A DNA stretch of 64,000 nucleotides, taken from contig NZ_FPCI01000001.1 of assembly GCF_900116385.1 (NCBI RefSeq), positions 1,178,001-1,242,000 on the forward strand. Direction: 5' to 3'. How positions within the stretch are numbered: position 1 is the stretch's first letter; each line of letters begins with the position of its first letter. The position numbers were made by a program, and so were the translations under genes. The notes under the pieces are model-generated. The model saw only the letters and a program-made list of their open reading frames with translations. It was not told the DNA's origin and ran no database searches. This DNA comes from Pseudoxanthomonas sp. YR558. GTDB lineage: Bacteria > Pseudomonadota > Gammaproteobacteria > Xanthomonadales > Xanthomonadaceae. Positions 38,181 through 46,315 of this stretch are shown here, in pieces.

Positions 38181-38960
38181 ATGAAGCCGTTGAAGCGCAA
38201 GGATTACGAAGCCCGCCTCAAGCCCCTGCAACTGGAACTGGCGGCGATGGCCCGCTGGGCCTCGCACTGCGGGGCACGCATCGTGGTGGTGATGGAAGGC
38301 CGCGACACCGCCGGCAAGGGCGGCGCCATCGGCGCGATCACCGAGCACCTCAATCCACGCCAGTGCCGCGTCGTGGCACTGCCCAAGCCGAGCGAACGCG
38401 AGGCATCGCAGTGGTATTTCCAGCGCTACATCTCCCACCTGCCGGCGGCGGGCGAGATCGTGTTGTTCGATCGCAGCTGGTACAACCGCGCGGGCGTCGA
38501 GAAGGTCATGGGCTACTGCACCGACGACCAATACGAACGTTTCCTGCAGCAGGCGCCCGTGTTCGAGCGTGGCATCACCGACGACGGCATCCTGTTGTTC
38601 AAGTACTGGCTCTGCGTGGACCAGGCGCAGCAGGAAGAACGTTTCGCCGAACGTGCCGAAGAGCCGCTGAAGAGCTGGAAGCTGTCGCCCATCGACCTGA
38701 AGGCGCGCGAGAAGTACGCCGACTACACCGCCGCGCGCGAAGCGATGCTCAAGGCCACGCACACGGCCAATGCCCCGTGGACGCTGGTGGATTTCAACGA
38801 CCAGCGCGTGGGCCGCCTGACCCTGATCCGCGACCTGCTCGACCGCCTGCCCGATACCCAGGTGCCGGTCGAACCGCTGGGCCTGCCACCGCTGCGGGGC
38901 AAGCTGCACAAGGAACGCTACGGCGTCCTCAAGCCGATCAAACCGCAGCGCGGCGGCTGA
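38181..38960 (+). CDS. ppk2: Polyphosphate kinase 2
   Basis: PPK2 uses polyphosphate to phosphorylate nucleoside diphosphates. The 259-residue one-domain protein starts MKPLKRKDYEARLKPLQLEL. The Walker A-like loop is EGRDTAGKGGAI, and the lid and Walker B region reads VLFDRSWYNRAGVE. That is the class I pattern, acting on NDPs. It follows a small HTH gene and precedes a secreted protein. GDP or ADP preference cannot be read by eye. Confidence 0.94.
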   Translation: MKPLKRKDYEARLKPLQLELAAMARWASHCGARIVVVMEGRDTAGKGGAIGAITEHLNPRQCRVVALPKPSEREASQWYFQRYISHLPAAGEIVLFDRSWYNRAGVEKVMGYCTDDQYERFLQQAPVFERGITDDGILLFKYWLCVDQAQQEERFAERAEEPLKSWKLSPIDLKAREKYADYTAAREAMLKATHTANAPWTLVDFNDQRVGRLTLIRDLLDRLPDTQVPVEPLGLPPLRGKLHKERYGVLKPIKPQRGG

Positions 38961-38962
38961 GC

Positions 38963-39379
38963 GTGCGCCTGCCCTTCATGGCCGCGCTGTGGCTGGCGGC
39001 ATCGCGTGCGGTGGCCCAGGACGCCGCGGGCGCGGACGACACACCGAAAGACGACGCCTCGGCGACCACGCTGGAAACCATGGTCGTCCGGCCGGACCCG
39101 GAAGAAGTGGTGGATCTCTATCGCTTCCGGAACCCCATAGAAGTGGAAACCGGCGGCCTCGGCGACGCCTGGCGCGAACCGCCCAGCCTGGAAGAACTCG
39201 GAAAGAACGGCGGCATCGTGCCGGTGCTGGCGGGCATGGCGGCGCAGCAGATACAGAAGGGCGCGCGCAAGATTCCGGGTTGGAAGGAGCCCGTGCAGGC
39301 GGCCGTCGCGCGACCGCCGCCGTTGAGTGAAGAACAGGCGGCCCGCGCGTTGAGATTGCAGGAAGCGGGCGAACCCTGA
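38963..39379 (+). CDS. Small secreted protein of unknown function
   Basis: A 138-residue product starting at GTG (VRLPFMAALWLAASRAVAQ) two bases after ppk2. An internal ATG five codons in is an alternative. The first 18 residues form a signal peptide. The mature part is acidic then Pro/Ala-rich, with ETMVVRPDPEEVVDLYRFRNP as the most structured-looking block. I do not recognise the family. It is probably co-transcribed with ppk2. Confidence 0.75.
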   Translation: MRLPFMAALWLAASRAVAQDAAGADDTPKDDASATTLETMVVRPDPEEVVDLYRFRNPIEVETGGLGDAWREPPSLEELGKNGGIVPVLAGMAAQQIQKGARKIPGWKEPVQAAVARPPPLSEEQAARALRLQEAGEP

Positions 39380-39385
39380 GCCTAC

Positions 39386-39652
39386 TCAGCCGGTGACGAA
39401 GCCTTCGTTCACCGCATCGTGCCAGGGCGTCCGCACCACCGCATCGACACGTGCCGCAGGCGGTCCCACACGCAACCAGGCCTCGAGCGCATCGAGTGCC
39501 TCGGTCGATCCTTCCGCCACGACGTCCACGCGCCCGTCGGGCAGATTGGTCGCGCGTCCGTTCACGCCCAGATCGAGCGCGCGTTCGCGGGTGGAGGCGC
39601 GGAAGAACACGCCCTGCACCTTGCCACTGACGAGGAAGCTCGCGGCCGGCAT
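39386..39652 (-). CDS. acyP: Acylphosphatase
   Basis: Acylphosphatase hydrolyses carboxyl-phosphate bonds. The 88-residue product starts MPAASFLVSGKVQGVFFRAS. The catalytic Arg is in VQGVFFRAS, and the Asn is in VNGRATNLPDGRV. The start overlaps the TlpA-like gene by one base (TGATG). The length is typical of the family (about 90). Confidence 0.95.
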   Translation of the reverse strand: MPAASFLVSGKVQGVFFRASTRERALDLGVNGRATNLPDGRVDVVAEGSTEALDALEAWLRVGPPAARVDAVVRTPWHDAVNEGFVTG

Positions 39653-40224
39653 CACGCCTTGACCTTCGGCCCACCTGCCGCGGTGATCGCCGCTTCGATC
39701 TCCTTGCCCGTCACCGGGCCCAGGAACTGTTTGGCCACCTTGCCGTCCGGCGCGATCAGGTAGGTCAGCGGCAGGCCACGCGGCGTGGCGAAATCCGCCG
39801 GTGGGTTGTACACGTCGAGGATCGCGATCGGATAGACGACGGGCCGCTCTTCCAGGAACGCCTTCAGCTCGTCCGCCTCGATTTCCTCGTAGGCCAGGCC
39901 GATCACTTCGATGTGCTCGTTGTCCTTGTCCAGCGCGGACAGATCCGGCATTTCCTTCAGGCATGGCGCGCACCACGTGGCCCAGAAGTTCACCACCACC
40001 CACTTGCCGCGATGCGCGGCCAGCGCGTAGTCGGCGCCATCCAGGGTCTTCACCTGCAGTGTCGGCATCTCGGCCGTGCGGTCCGCCGCGCGGGTGGTGG
40101 CTGGATCGACCGCCTGCACATGCGCTTCGATCGCGGGCGTCGCCGCTTCGGTGGGCGCGGAGCCGGCATTGCAGGCCGCCAGCGACAGCACCATCGCCAG
40201 CGGAAGGGAAAGGAACGACTTCAT
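39652..40224 (-). CDS. TlpA-like thioredoxin-fold lipoprotein
   Basis: A 190-residue periplasmic thiol-disulfide protein. It has a lipoprotein signal with lipobox LAAC at about residue 18, and the thioredoxin domain carries WCAPC in NFWATWCAPCLKEMPDLS. The cis-Pro region reads RGLPLTYLI. It probably reduces or oxidises envelope proteins. It overlaps yihY by ATGA and acyP by one base. Confidence 0.93.
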   Translation of the reverse strand: MKSFLSLPLAMVLSLAACNAGSAPTEAATPAIEAHVQAVDPATTRAADRTAEMPTLQVKTLDGADYALAAHRGKWVVVNFWATWCAPCLKEMPDLSALDKDNEHIEVIGLAYEEIEADELKAFLEERPVVYPIAILDVYNPPADFATPRGLPLTYLIAPDGKVAKQFLGPVTGKEIEAAITAAGGPKVKA

Positions 40225-41498
40225 GCAGACTCCTGAGGGGGTTCGACGTACAGATCGCTGACGCGTTTCTTCAACAGCTCGCGCAGCGGCACGCGCAGAT
40301 CGTCCAGCGCGGTGCGCGCGGCCCGGCCGAGCGCATCGTCATGGAAAGGCAGGTGCGCCTCGGCGACCGGCACGCGCAGCTGGCAGGCTTCGTAAAGGTC
40401 GCACAGGGTCAGGTCTTCCAGGTCGCGGGCCAGCAGCCATTCGCCTTCCTCGTCGCGACGCAGCAGGTTGATTTCCGACAGTTGGCCGAGCATCTGCTGG
40501 ATCAGCGAATCGGTCAGCATCGGCTCCATCGCGAGGATCTGGTCGCTGTGCAGCCCCTTGCCCTTTTCGCGCGCCTGCGAGAACCGCCCCAGCATGCGCA
40601 ACAGGCCATACAACTCGTAGCCCAGCGGCAGGCGCAGCGCGACCGGCTGGTAGCGGAACGCCGCCATGCCCGAGGCGAGCGACGCGCCCAGCAGCACGGC
40701 CACCCAGCACAGGAAGATCCACAGCAGCAGGATCGGCGCCGCCGCGACCGCGCCGTAGATCTTTTCGTATGCGTTGAAGCTGCTCAGGTAGAGGCCCAGG
40801 CCCCATTTCGCCAGTTCCAGCAACACGGTGGCCAGCAGCGCACCCGCCACCGCGTAGCGCCACTTGATGGTCCGGTGCGGCACCACGCGGTAGATCACCA
40901 CGATGGCCAGCAGCTCGATCAGCACCGGCGCCAGGCTCAGCGACAGCGTCTGCAACCACTTGCCCCCGCTGGTTGCGAATACCGGCAGAGCGTAGAAGCG
41001 CGCCGACAGGGCGAGCGACGCGGCCGCCATCAGCGCGCCGAGCGTCAGCACGGTCCAGTAGACCAGGAAGCGCGACAACTTGGGCCGTGCGCTGCGCACG
41101 CGCCAGATGCGGTTGAACGTGGCCTCGATGCTGTTGAGCGTGATCAGCAGCGACGCCACCAGCGCGATCACGCCCACGGCCGTCAGCTTGCCGGTGTTGG
41201 CGAGGAAGCCATCAAGCTTCGCCTTCAGGCTGACCGCTGCGCCCGGCAGGAAGTTGGCGAAGATGTAATCGCGCAGCTGCGCGCTCCATTCCTGGAACAC
41301 GGGGAACGCCGACAACACGCCGAACACCACCATCGCCAGCGGCACCAATGCGAACAGGGTGGTGTAAGCCAGCGAACCCGCGGCCTGGAACAGGCGGTCG
41401 TCGAGGAAGCGCTTGGCCAGGAAACGGAAGAACGTGCCCATGCGCGCGCGGTCGCGCACGCGTTCGGTCCAGCGGTTCAACGAGTCCAGTGGCTCCAT
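40221..41498 (-). CDS. YihY/BrkB-family inner-membrane protein
   Basis: A 425-residue protein with about six membrane segments in the first 300 residues. It starts MEPLDSLNRWTERVRDRARM and shows the family block FQAAGSLAYTTLFALVPLAM. A soluble C-terminal region of about 130 residues follows, rich in charged residues, with a winged-helix-like look (LTDSLIQQMLGQLSEINLLR). Older papers named the family RNase BN, which is wrong for this fold. Transport or envelope roles are not proven. It overlaps the TlpA-like gene by 4 nt. Confidence 0.9.
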   Translation of the reverse strand: MEPLDSLNRWTERVRDRARMGTFFRFLAKRFLDDRLFQAAGSLAYTTLFALVPLAMVVFGVLSAFPVFQEWSAQLRDYIFANFLPGAAVSLKAKLDGFLANTGKLTAVGVIALVASLLITLNSIEATFNRIWRVRSARPKLSRFLVYWTVLTLGALMAAASLALSARFYALPVFATSGGKWLQTLSLSLAPVLIELLAIVVIYRVVPHRTIKWRYAVAGALLATVLLELAKWGLGLYLSSFNAYEKIYGAVAAAPILLLWIFLCWVAVLLGASLASGMAAFRYQPVALRLPLGYELYGLLRMLGRFSQAREKGKGLHSDQILAMEPMLTDSLIQQMLGQLSEINLLRRDEEGEWLLARDLEDLTLCDLYEACQLRVPVAEAHLPFHDDALGRAARTALDDLRVPLRELLKKRVSDLYVEPPQESA

Positions 41499-41574
41499 GG
41501 GCGGAAGGGTAACCGATAGGCCAAGGGCACGACATCGCCGATACTAGGCGCTCCCCGAACGACGAAGACGGCCC

Positions 41575-42171
41575 ATGCCCGAGATCCTGGTGCTCTACTA
41601 CAGCCGCGGCGGTTCCGTAGCGAAGCTGGCCCGGCAGATCGCGCGTGGCGTGGGCGAGGTCGACGGCATGACGGCCCGCCTCCGCAGCGTGCCGCCGGTG
41701 GCTGCGGTGACGCAGCAAGCGTCCCCGCCAGTGCCCGAGGACGGCGCGCCCTACGTGGACCGCCAGGACCTGGCCGAGTGCGCGGGCCTGGTGCTGGGCA
41801 GCCCCACCCGTTTCGGCAACATGGCCGCGCCGGTCAAGCATTTCATCGATGGGCTCGGCGCCGAATGGGCCAGCGGCACGCTGGTCGGCAAGCCGGCGGC
41901 GGTGTTCACCTCCACCGCCACCCAGCACGGCGGGCAGGAATCCACGCTGCTCTCGATGCAGGTGCCGCTGCTGCACCACGGCTGCGTGATCGTCGGCATT
42001 CCCTTCACCGAACCGCAGCTCAGCACCACCCGCACGGGCGGCACGCCCTACGGCGCCAGCCATGTGGCCGGCGGCGAAGACGATCCGCATCCCAGCGAAG
42101 AGGAAGCCGCGCTCGCGCGCGCGCTCGGCCGCCGCGTCGCCGATATCGCCCGTCGGCTGGAGGTGCGCTGA
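41575..42171 (+). CDS. wrbA: NAD(P)H:quinone oxidoreductase (WrbA)
   Basis: A 198-residue flavodoxin-fold oxidoreductase starting MPEILVLYYSRGGSVAKLAR, which holds the FMN phosphate loop. The second FMN segment SPTRFGNMAAPVKHFIDG and the WrbA block STATQHGGQESTLLSM are intact. It reduces quinones by two electrons, probably limiting redox cycling. The next gene starts on its stop codon (TGATG). Confidence 0.96.
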   Translation: MPEILVLYYSRGGSVAKLARQIARGVGEVDGMTARLRSVPPVAAVTQQASPPVPEDGAPYVDRQDLAECAGLVLGSPTRFGNMAAPVKHFIDGLGAEWASGTLVGKPAAVFTSTATQHGGQESTLLSMQVPLLHHGCVIVGIPFTEPQLSTTRTGGTPYGASHVAGGEDDPHPSEEEAALARALGRRVADIARRLEVR

Positions 42172-42503
42172 TGGAGCGTTCGCGCCTGGTCCTGGCCGGC
42201 CTGCTGCAGTTGCTGGCCATCCTCTACGCCGCGTGGTTCTTCGGCGATCGCCAGTACACGCTGGCGCTGCTGGTGTTCTCGCTGCCGCCGCTGTTGCTGA
42301 TGATCGGCGTGATGACGCGCCGGCGCACGGCCGCGTTCTGGGCGGGCGTCGCCGCGCTGTTCTGGTTCTCGCACGCGGTGATGGTCGCGTGGGCCGATCA
42401 GGTGAAGGCACCCTTCGCCTGGGGCGGCATCGTGCTGTCGATCGCGATCGTGATCGCCACCAGCTGGCCGGCCTTCGCCAAGCGGTTCGGCAAGAAGGCG
42501 TGA
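42171..42503 (+). CDS. DUF2069 inner-membrane protein
   Basis: A 110-residue protein with four predicted membrane segments, starting MERSRLVLAGLLQLLAILYA. It matches the DUF2069 pattern (WFFGD, LPPLLLMIGV, FWFSHAVMVAWAD). Members commonly follow wrbA, as here, with a one-base TGATG overlap on both sides. The function is unknown. Confidence 0.85.
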   Translation: MERSRLVLAGLLQLLAILYAAWFFGDRQYTLALLVFSLPPLLLMIGVMTRRRTAAFWAGVAALFWFSHAVMVAWADQVKAPFAWGGIVLSIAIVIATSWPAFAKRFGKKA

Positions 42504-43207
42504 TGCGCCTCGCCGCTGCGCTGCTGTTCTGCCTGTGGGCGCCGGTCGCCTGGGCACAGGACGCGGTGTGCGAGCCGGCCGATCCCGTCCGCGCCGAGAA
42601 TCGCGACGGCAGCGTGCTGACGGTGCAGACCGAATGCGCGTCACCGGAACTGCGCCGTTACGTCGCCACGCTCACCTGCGACGACGGACGGACCTGCGAC
42701 CGGCAGGCGTATACGCAGGAGGTCGTCTACAACAGCATGGGCCACGCCGATCTGATCGACCTGGACCAGGACGGCATGCACGAGGTCGAAGTCCGCGGCA
42801 TGTGCGGTGCGGGGCCGAACTGCGAAGGCAACGTCTACCGGATCGATCCCGCCACGCGCACGCTGCAGCCGTTCTTCAGCGGCGGCTACTACGAGCTGCA
42901 GGTCATCGATGGCTGGCTGGTGGAAGCCGGCCGCAGCAGTTGCTGCAGCTGGGAGTTCCACCTATGGAAGCTCGACCTGCCCCGTCCGCTGCCCCTCGAG
43001 TACGACAACATGGACCTGATGGTGCAGGTGGGCGCCAGCGGCGACGACGACGGCAACGTCACCGGGGTGGAATGCACGTTCACCCGGCAAAGCGGCGATA
43101 ATTCCCATGTGGTGGCCCCGCCCTCGCGCGCGCTGGAAAAGATCTGCGAGCACTACGGCGAGCCCTACGACCTGACACCCCCGGACACAACGCCAGGCGC
43201 GCCGTGA
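42503..43207 (+). CDS. Secreted protein of unknown function
   Basis: A 234-residue product starting MRLAAALLFCLWAPVAWAQ, a clear signal peptide. The mature part has at least eight Cys, including two pairs near CDDGRTCDRQ and SSCCSWEF, so it is probably disulfide-bonded. The block LIDLDQDGMHEVEVRGMCG resembles calcium-binding FG-GAP or VCBS-like loops. I do not assign a function. It overlaps its neighbours on both sides (TGATG with DUF2069). Confidence 0.75.
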   Translation: MRLAAALLFCLWAPVAWAQDAVCEPADPVRAENRDGSVLTVQTECASPELRRYVATLTCDDGRTCDRQAYTQEVVYNSMGHADLIDLDQDGMHEVEVRGMCGAGPNCEGNVYRIDPATRTLQPFFSGGYYELQVIDGWLVEAGRSSCCSWEFHLWKLDLPRPLPLEYDNMDLMVQVGASGDDDGNVTGVECTFTRQSGDNSHVVAPPSRALEKICEHYGEPYDLTPPDTTPGAP

Positions 43208-43227
43208 GCGCCGGCAGGAGCACTGAG

Positions 43228-43713
43228 ATGGAAGAACTGCTGATCGTCACCACCGGTGGCACGATCGACAAGATCTACTTCGACGACAAGTCGGATTACC
43301 AGATCGGCGACCCGCAGATCGGCATGATCCTGCGCGAGCTGGGGGTGACGTTCCGTTTCACGGTCATCCCGATCCTGCGCAAGGATTCGCTGCACATCAG
43401 CGATGAGGACCGCGAGCTGATCCGCGCGACCATCGCCGCGCAGCCGACCAGGCACGTGCTGGTCACCCACGGCACCGACAGCATGGTGCAGACCGGCCAC
43501 GTGCTCGCCTCCATCCCGGACAAGACCATCGTGATGACCGGCGCGCTCAGCCCTGCCCGCTTCCGCGGCTCGGATGCGGAGTTCAACATCGGCTGCGCCA
43601 TCGGCGCCGTGCAGTCGCTGCCGTCCGGCGTCTATATCGCCATGAACGGCCGCATCTGGGACCCGGCGAAGGTCAGGAAGAACGTGGCAGCGAATCGCTT
43701 CGAGGCGGTTTGA
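43228..43713 (+). CDS. Single-domain asparaginase-like protein
   Basis: A 161-residue protein made only of the N-terminal asparaginase domain. ATG at 43228 was chosen because AGGAG lies 7 nt upstream; a GTG at 43204 overlaps the previous gene. Nucleophile motif TTGGTIDK and the second motif VTHGTDSM are both present. Normal L-asparaginases are about 330 residues and need a C-terminal domain, which is missing, so activity is uncertain. The 3' end of this gene is duplicated at 44302-44455. Confidence 0.85.
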   Translation: MEELLIVTTGGTIDKIYFDDKSDYQIGDPQIGMILRELGVTFRFTVIPILRKDSLHISDEDRELIRATIAAQPTRHVLVTHGTDSMVQTGHVLASIPDKTIVMTGALSPARFRGSDAEFNIGCAIGAVQSLPSGVYIAMNGRIWDPAKVRKNVAANRFEAV

Positions 43714-43764
43714 GGCGAGCTGCTTCGGCCCGGCAACGAAAAGGCCCGCGGATGCGGGCCTTTT
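43612..43764 (+). repeat. Direct repeat, copy 1: asparaginase 3' end plus terminator
   Basis: This stretch covers the last 34 codons of the asparaginase-like gene and its terminator. It closely matches 44302-44455, including CTGCCGTCCGGCGTCTA and GAATCGCTTCGAGGCGGTTT. The two copies flank the acetyltransferase gene 43803-44219. Confidence 0.85.
43739..43764 (+). terminator. Terminator of the asparaginase-like gene
   Basis: AAGGCCCGC pairs with GCGGGCCTT around a 4-base loop and ends in TTTT. The A-rich 5' side makes it usable from the minus strand too, where the acetyltransferase gene ends 39 bases away. Confidence 0.85.
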
Positions 43765-43802
43765 GCTCTGCGGAAGAAGGCATGTTCTCCCACCCCCATG
43801 AC

Positions 43803-44219
43803 CTACGGCGGTGAAATGGCGAACGCGCAGAGGCTTGCCGACAGCGGGATGGCCTTTGCACCCAGGGCCTCATAGAGCGAGATGGCCCTGTGGTTGCTGG
43901 AACGCACATTGTTGATCACAAGCTCGCGGCACCCCTCGTCACGCGCCTTCTGGCGCAGCCGCTCGATCACCGTACTTCCGTAGCCGCGAGAGCGCTGTCT
44001 CGAATCGATCTCGATCTTCTCCAGCACAAAACGCTCGCCGGACTCGAACCAGCCATGGGCACGACCTACCCGGCGGCCATCGAGCCAGGGCTCAATGACA
44101 TAGTGCCGCCGCTGCTGGCTCTCCTCGAAGCGCCAGTCTGTTTTCCATTGGAGGGGGGTTGCTTTCAATGAGGGTCCACGTGGGTGCGATGGCCGCACAC
44201 CCGAGTCAAGCCAGGCCAT
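43803..44219 (-). CDS. GNAT-family N-acetyltransferase between direct repeats
   Basis: A 138-residue protein with the acetyl-CoA loop SRQRSRGYGSTVIERL at about residues 74-88 and a typical C-terminal block RAISLYEALGAKAIP. The first 25 residues look poor in structure, so a later start is possible. It runs convergent to the asparaginase-like gene. It lies between two copies of the asparaginase 3' end and terminator, which suggests acquisition by a duplication or insertion event. The substrate is unknown. Confidence 0.75.
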   Translation of the reverse strand: MAWLDSGVRPSHPRGPSLKATPLQWKTDWRFEESQQRRHYVIEPWLDGRRVGRAHGWFESGERFVLEKIEIDSRQRSRGYGSTVIERLRQKARDEGCRELVINNVRSSNHRAISLYEALGAKAIPLSASLCAFAISPP

Positions 44220-44301
44220 GTCGCGGCCTGGGCGAAGGAAGACAGGCCGGAAGCGGGAGGCAGGATACCTTCTCCGAGCTGAATCTCCGCTCGGCGCAGG
44301 A

Positions 44302-44455
44302 CAGTCGCTGCCGTCCGGCGTCTACATCACCATGAATCTCCGCATCCGGGGCCCGCGCAGGGCAGGAAGAACGTGGAAGCGAATCGCTTCGAGGCGGTTT
44401 GACCCGACCTGCTTCCGTTCGGCAACGAAAAGGCCCGCTGATGCGGGCCTTTCTT
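44302..44455 (+). pseudogene. Direct repeat, copy 2: degraded asparaginase 3' end with terminator
   Basis: A fragment matching the last third of the asparaginase-like gene. It keeps SLPSGVYITMN in frame, then shifts frame through small deletions near 44350, so it cannot encode the original end. The terminator hairpin AAGGCCCGC/GCGGGCCTT is kept (44430-44451). The gap 44220-44301 shows no gene. Confidence 0.8.
44430..44455 (+). terminator. Duplicated terminator
   Basis: The same hairpin as at 43739-43764, ending in TTTCTT. It now serves, if anything, as a boundary for the minus-strand gene that stops at 44481. Confidence 0.7.
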
Positions 44456-44480
44456 ATGCTGCGTCAGGCAGCAGCGTAAG

Positions 44481-44804
44481 TCAGGGAAGACGCCCCCCAC
44501 CGCGAAGCGCCAGCAAGAGCAGCGTGGTGATCAGCACAGACAGCAGCGCCGCCTGTATCGGGATTCCCCCGATAGCAAACACGCTCCCGAGGTCGCCCAA
44601 GTACGGGAACAGGAGGTGGACAGGGGAAAGCCAGAAGGCCCATGCGAGCACGACCCCAAGAACAAGGGACCCGCTCACCCAAGCCACGCGCCAACGCCGG
44701 CCGCGGAGCAGCTGCCAGTGCAGCAGGGCGGCGACGCCGAAGATGGGCAGCCACAGGACGGTAAGCAGCCCGATCAGTTCACTCACCGTGATGTAGTTGT
44801 CCAC
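44481..44804 (-). CDS. Small membrane protein
   Basis: A 107-residue protein with three predicted membrane helices, starting MDNYITVSELIGLLTVLWLP. It has a cytoplasmic Arg-rich loop (LLRGRRWRVAW) and a second hydrophobic pair towards the C-terminus. I do not recognise a family. It lies alone between the duplicated terminator and another small gene on the same strand. Confidence 0.65.
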   Translation of the reverse strand: MDNYITVSELIGLLTVLWLPIFGVAALLHWQLLRGRRWRVAWVSGSLVLGVVLAWAFWLSPVHLLFPYLGDLGSVFAIGGIPIQAALLSVLITTLLLLALRGGGRLP

Positions 44805-44872
44805 CCTGCCTCCTGACGAGCGGATTCAGGCGCGCCACAAAGCGGGATCGGATCCAACGCGTTGCTGACGGG

Positions 44873-45319
44873 CTAGTCCCACGACAGCCACCACCAACGC
44901 TGGCCCTCTGCCGCTTGTGGGTACACGCGAGGCGCTCCATAGGGCCATCCCTCTCCTGCACCATCGGAACGCAGTTCTACAGCCCAGTTCTGGACCACGT
45001 CCTCCGCTGCCGAGGTAAGGATGTGGACGTTCTCCACGTACGGCCAGCCGCCATAGACGACGGGGTCCATGTCGTAGATGTTCACCAGCACCGCCGCTAC
45101 GTCAGGCTTGGCTGCAATGTCCGCCAGCCTGGTACGGAAGAAGCCGACGCCGGGGTGATTGTCGAGATTGGCGGCGATGCATTCGTTGTCATCGTTGTCG
45201 GCGAAGAACATCTCGGCCGGCACCACAGGAGGTGGCTCTTTGTGCCGCCAATCCGGTGTACGAAAGCCCTGCGCGAAGATCTCGCGGAGGAGTGCTGCGC
45301 GACGCTTGGATTCTTCCAT
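44873..45319 (-). CDS. Hypothetical cytoplasmic protein
   Basis: A 148-residue protein, acidic and rich in aromatic residues, starting MEESKRRAALLREIFAQGF. Its notable blocks are EMFFADNDDNECIAANL and the Trp-rich end QRWWWLSWD. There is no signal peptide or membrane segment. Small acidic proteins of this kind are common among immunity proteins and DUFs, but no toxin partner is adjacent. I do not assign a family. Confidence 0.65.
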   Translation of the reverse strand: MEESKRRAALLREIFAQGFRTPDWRHKEPPPVVPAEMFFADNDDNECIAANLDNHPGVGFFRTRLADIAAKPDVAAVLVNIYDMDPVVYGGWPYVENVHILTSAAEDVVQNWAVELRSDGAGEGWPYGAPRVYPQAAEGQRWWWLSWD

Positions 45320-45376
45320 GGTTTCTTGCCCCTCAGCTAGGCCGACCCGCGAAGCGGGTTCGTCTTGAATGAACCG

Positions 45377-45742
45377 TCAGCTCTGCAGCCCGAAGTACGT
45401 CGCGCACTGACCGCCGAAGGTAAGCAACCCCGAGGTTATCAGCGCGCCGAACAATGCGAGCGTCGCGAGCGCGCCACGCTTGAAGCCCCGGGAGCGGAAG
45501 AAGTAGTAAGGGAGCGCCAGCGCCGCGATGGCGATCACGGCCACATTCAACCAAGGCGTCCGCTTGTAGCCTTGCTGGGCCGTGTCCAGGCGATACCACC
45601 AGAAGATCAGCAACGCAAAGACGGGAATGACCCAGATATCCACCGGCGAGACCTCATGACCGGGATAGAAATACTGGCCCGCGGCACCCACCAGGAAAGA
45701 CACAGCCGCGATCGCGACAAGAATCTTCTGCTTCGTTTGCAC
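45377..45742 (-). CDS. Membrane protein of unknown function
   Basis: A 121-residue protein with four predicted membrane segments: one at the N-terminus (ILVAIAAVSFLVGAAGQYF), then WVIPVFALLIFWWY, VAVIAIAALALPYYFF and LATLALFGALITSGL. A positive stretch (RSRGFKRG) lies between the last two. No family is recognised. It lies on the same strand as its neighbours with gaps of 57 and 70 nt, so co-transcription is possible. Confidence 0.7.
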   Translation of the reverse strand: MQTKQKILVAIAAVSFLVGAAGQYFYPGHEVSPVDIWVIPVFALLIFWWYRLDTAQQGYKRTPWLNVAVIAIAALALPYYFFRSRGFKRGALATLALFGALITSGLLTFGGQCATYFGLQS

Positions 45743-45812
45743 GTACGCATCCCCTGAGAACTAACGCCTGATTCGAGCCAGGCCGCGACGCAGTGTCGGC
45801 GCGGAGGCGCCC

Positions 45813-46166
45813 TTACCCCAAACTGCGGTAGATATAGACACCCGGAGCGATGACATCATAGCTGGGATCCCCGGCGAGGCTTGGCACGAACGACGACGCC
45901 GGATCAAGGATGAAGACGCCGTACTCTTCCACGAAGAACGCGTAGGTGCAGATGTAGACACCTTGATCGTTCCGGTAGACCCGCTTCGGCTCGAGCTCGA
46001 CGACGGACGCTGGCCAGCGGGATTCGGGAATGTCGCCCTCCGGATAGGCAAGGAGAGCGGCGCTTGACGAGACCAGCCCCTTGGCGTGGTCGCGCGAGAC
46101 GGAAGGGGCGCAGCCAACCATGACCGTCATGAGCGCGAAGATGCATAGCCGATGCAGTCGTGTCAT
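45813..46166 (-). CDS. Lipoprotein, last gene of a three-gene cassette
   Basis: A 117-residue lipoprotein with lipobox VMVGC at about residue 19, starting MTRLHRLCIFALMTVM. The mature part is short and beta-rich, with YICTYAFFVEEYGVFILDP. Its ATG overlaps the stop of a 47-codon gene as ATGA, so the two are probably translated together. The function is unknown. Periplasmic inhibitor lipoproteins are one possibility. Confidence 0.7.
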   Translation of the reverse strand: MTRLHRLCIFALMTVMVGCAPSVSRDHAKGLVSSSAALLAYPEGDIPESRWPASVVELEPKRVYRNDQGVYICTYAFFVEEYGVFILDPASSFVPSLAGDPSYDVIAPGVYIYRSLG

Positions 46167-46306
46167 GGCAAGAGAACAATCCAGTCCCGCTCGACACCGA
46201 ACAGCGGCAACAAGAAAAAAAGCAGCAGACCGCCGACGATCTCCAGCAGCAGGACGCAGGCCGCCCGACGGAGATTCGCCTCAAGGTTTGCAAAGATCCT
46301 GTCCAT
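46163..46306 (-). CDS. 47-residue membrane microprotein
   Basis: A short gene read directly from the sequence: MDRIFANLEANLRRAACVLL, then a hydrophobic helix to LLFFLLPLFGV, ending ERDWIVLLP. It has one membrane segment preceded by a basic, amphipathic N-terminus. It starts 9 nt after the stop of the upstream lipoprotein gene, and its stop overlaps the next lipoprotein start (ATGA). The tight packing is the main evidence that it is real. Confidence 0.65.
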   Translation of the reverse strand: MDRIFANLEANLRRAACVLLLEIVGGLLLFFLLPLFGVERDWIVLLP

Positions 46307-46315
46307 GACGCTGCC

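Noticed and set aside
44218..44796. 192-codon plus-strand frame over the duplicated asparaginase fragment
   Set aside because: It contains SLPSGVYITMN from the duplicated fragment, then loses similarity and runs antisense to a membrane protein gene.
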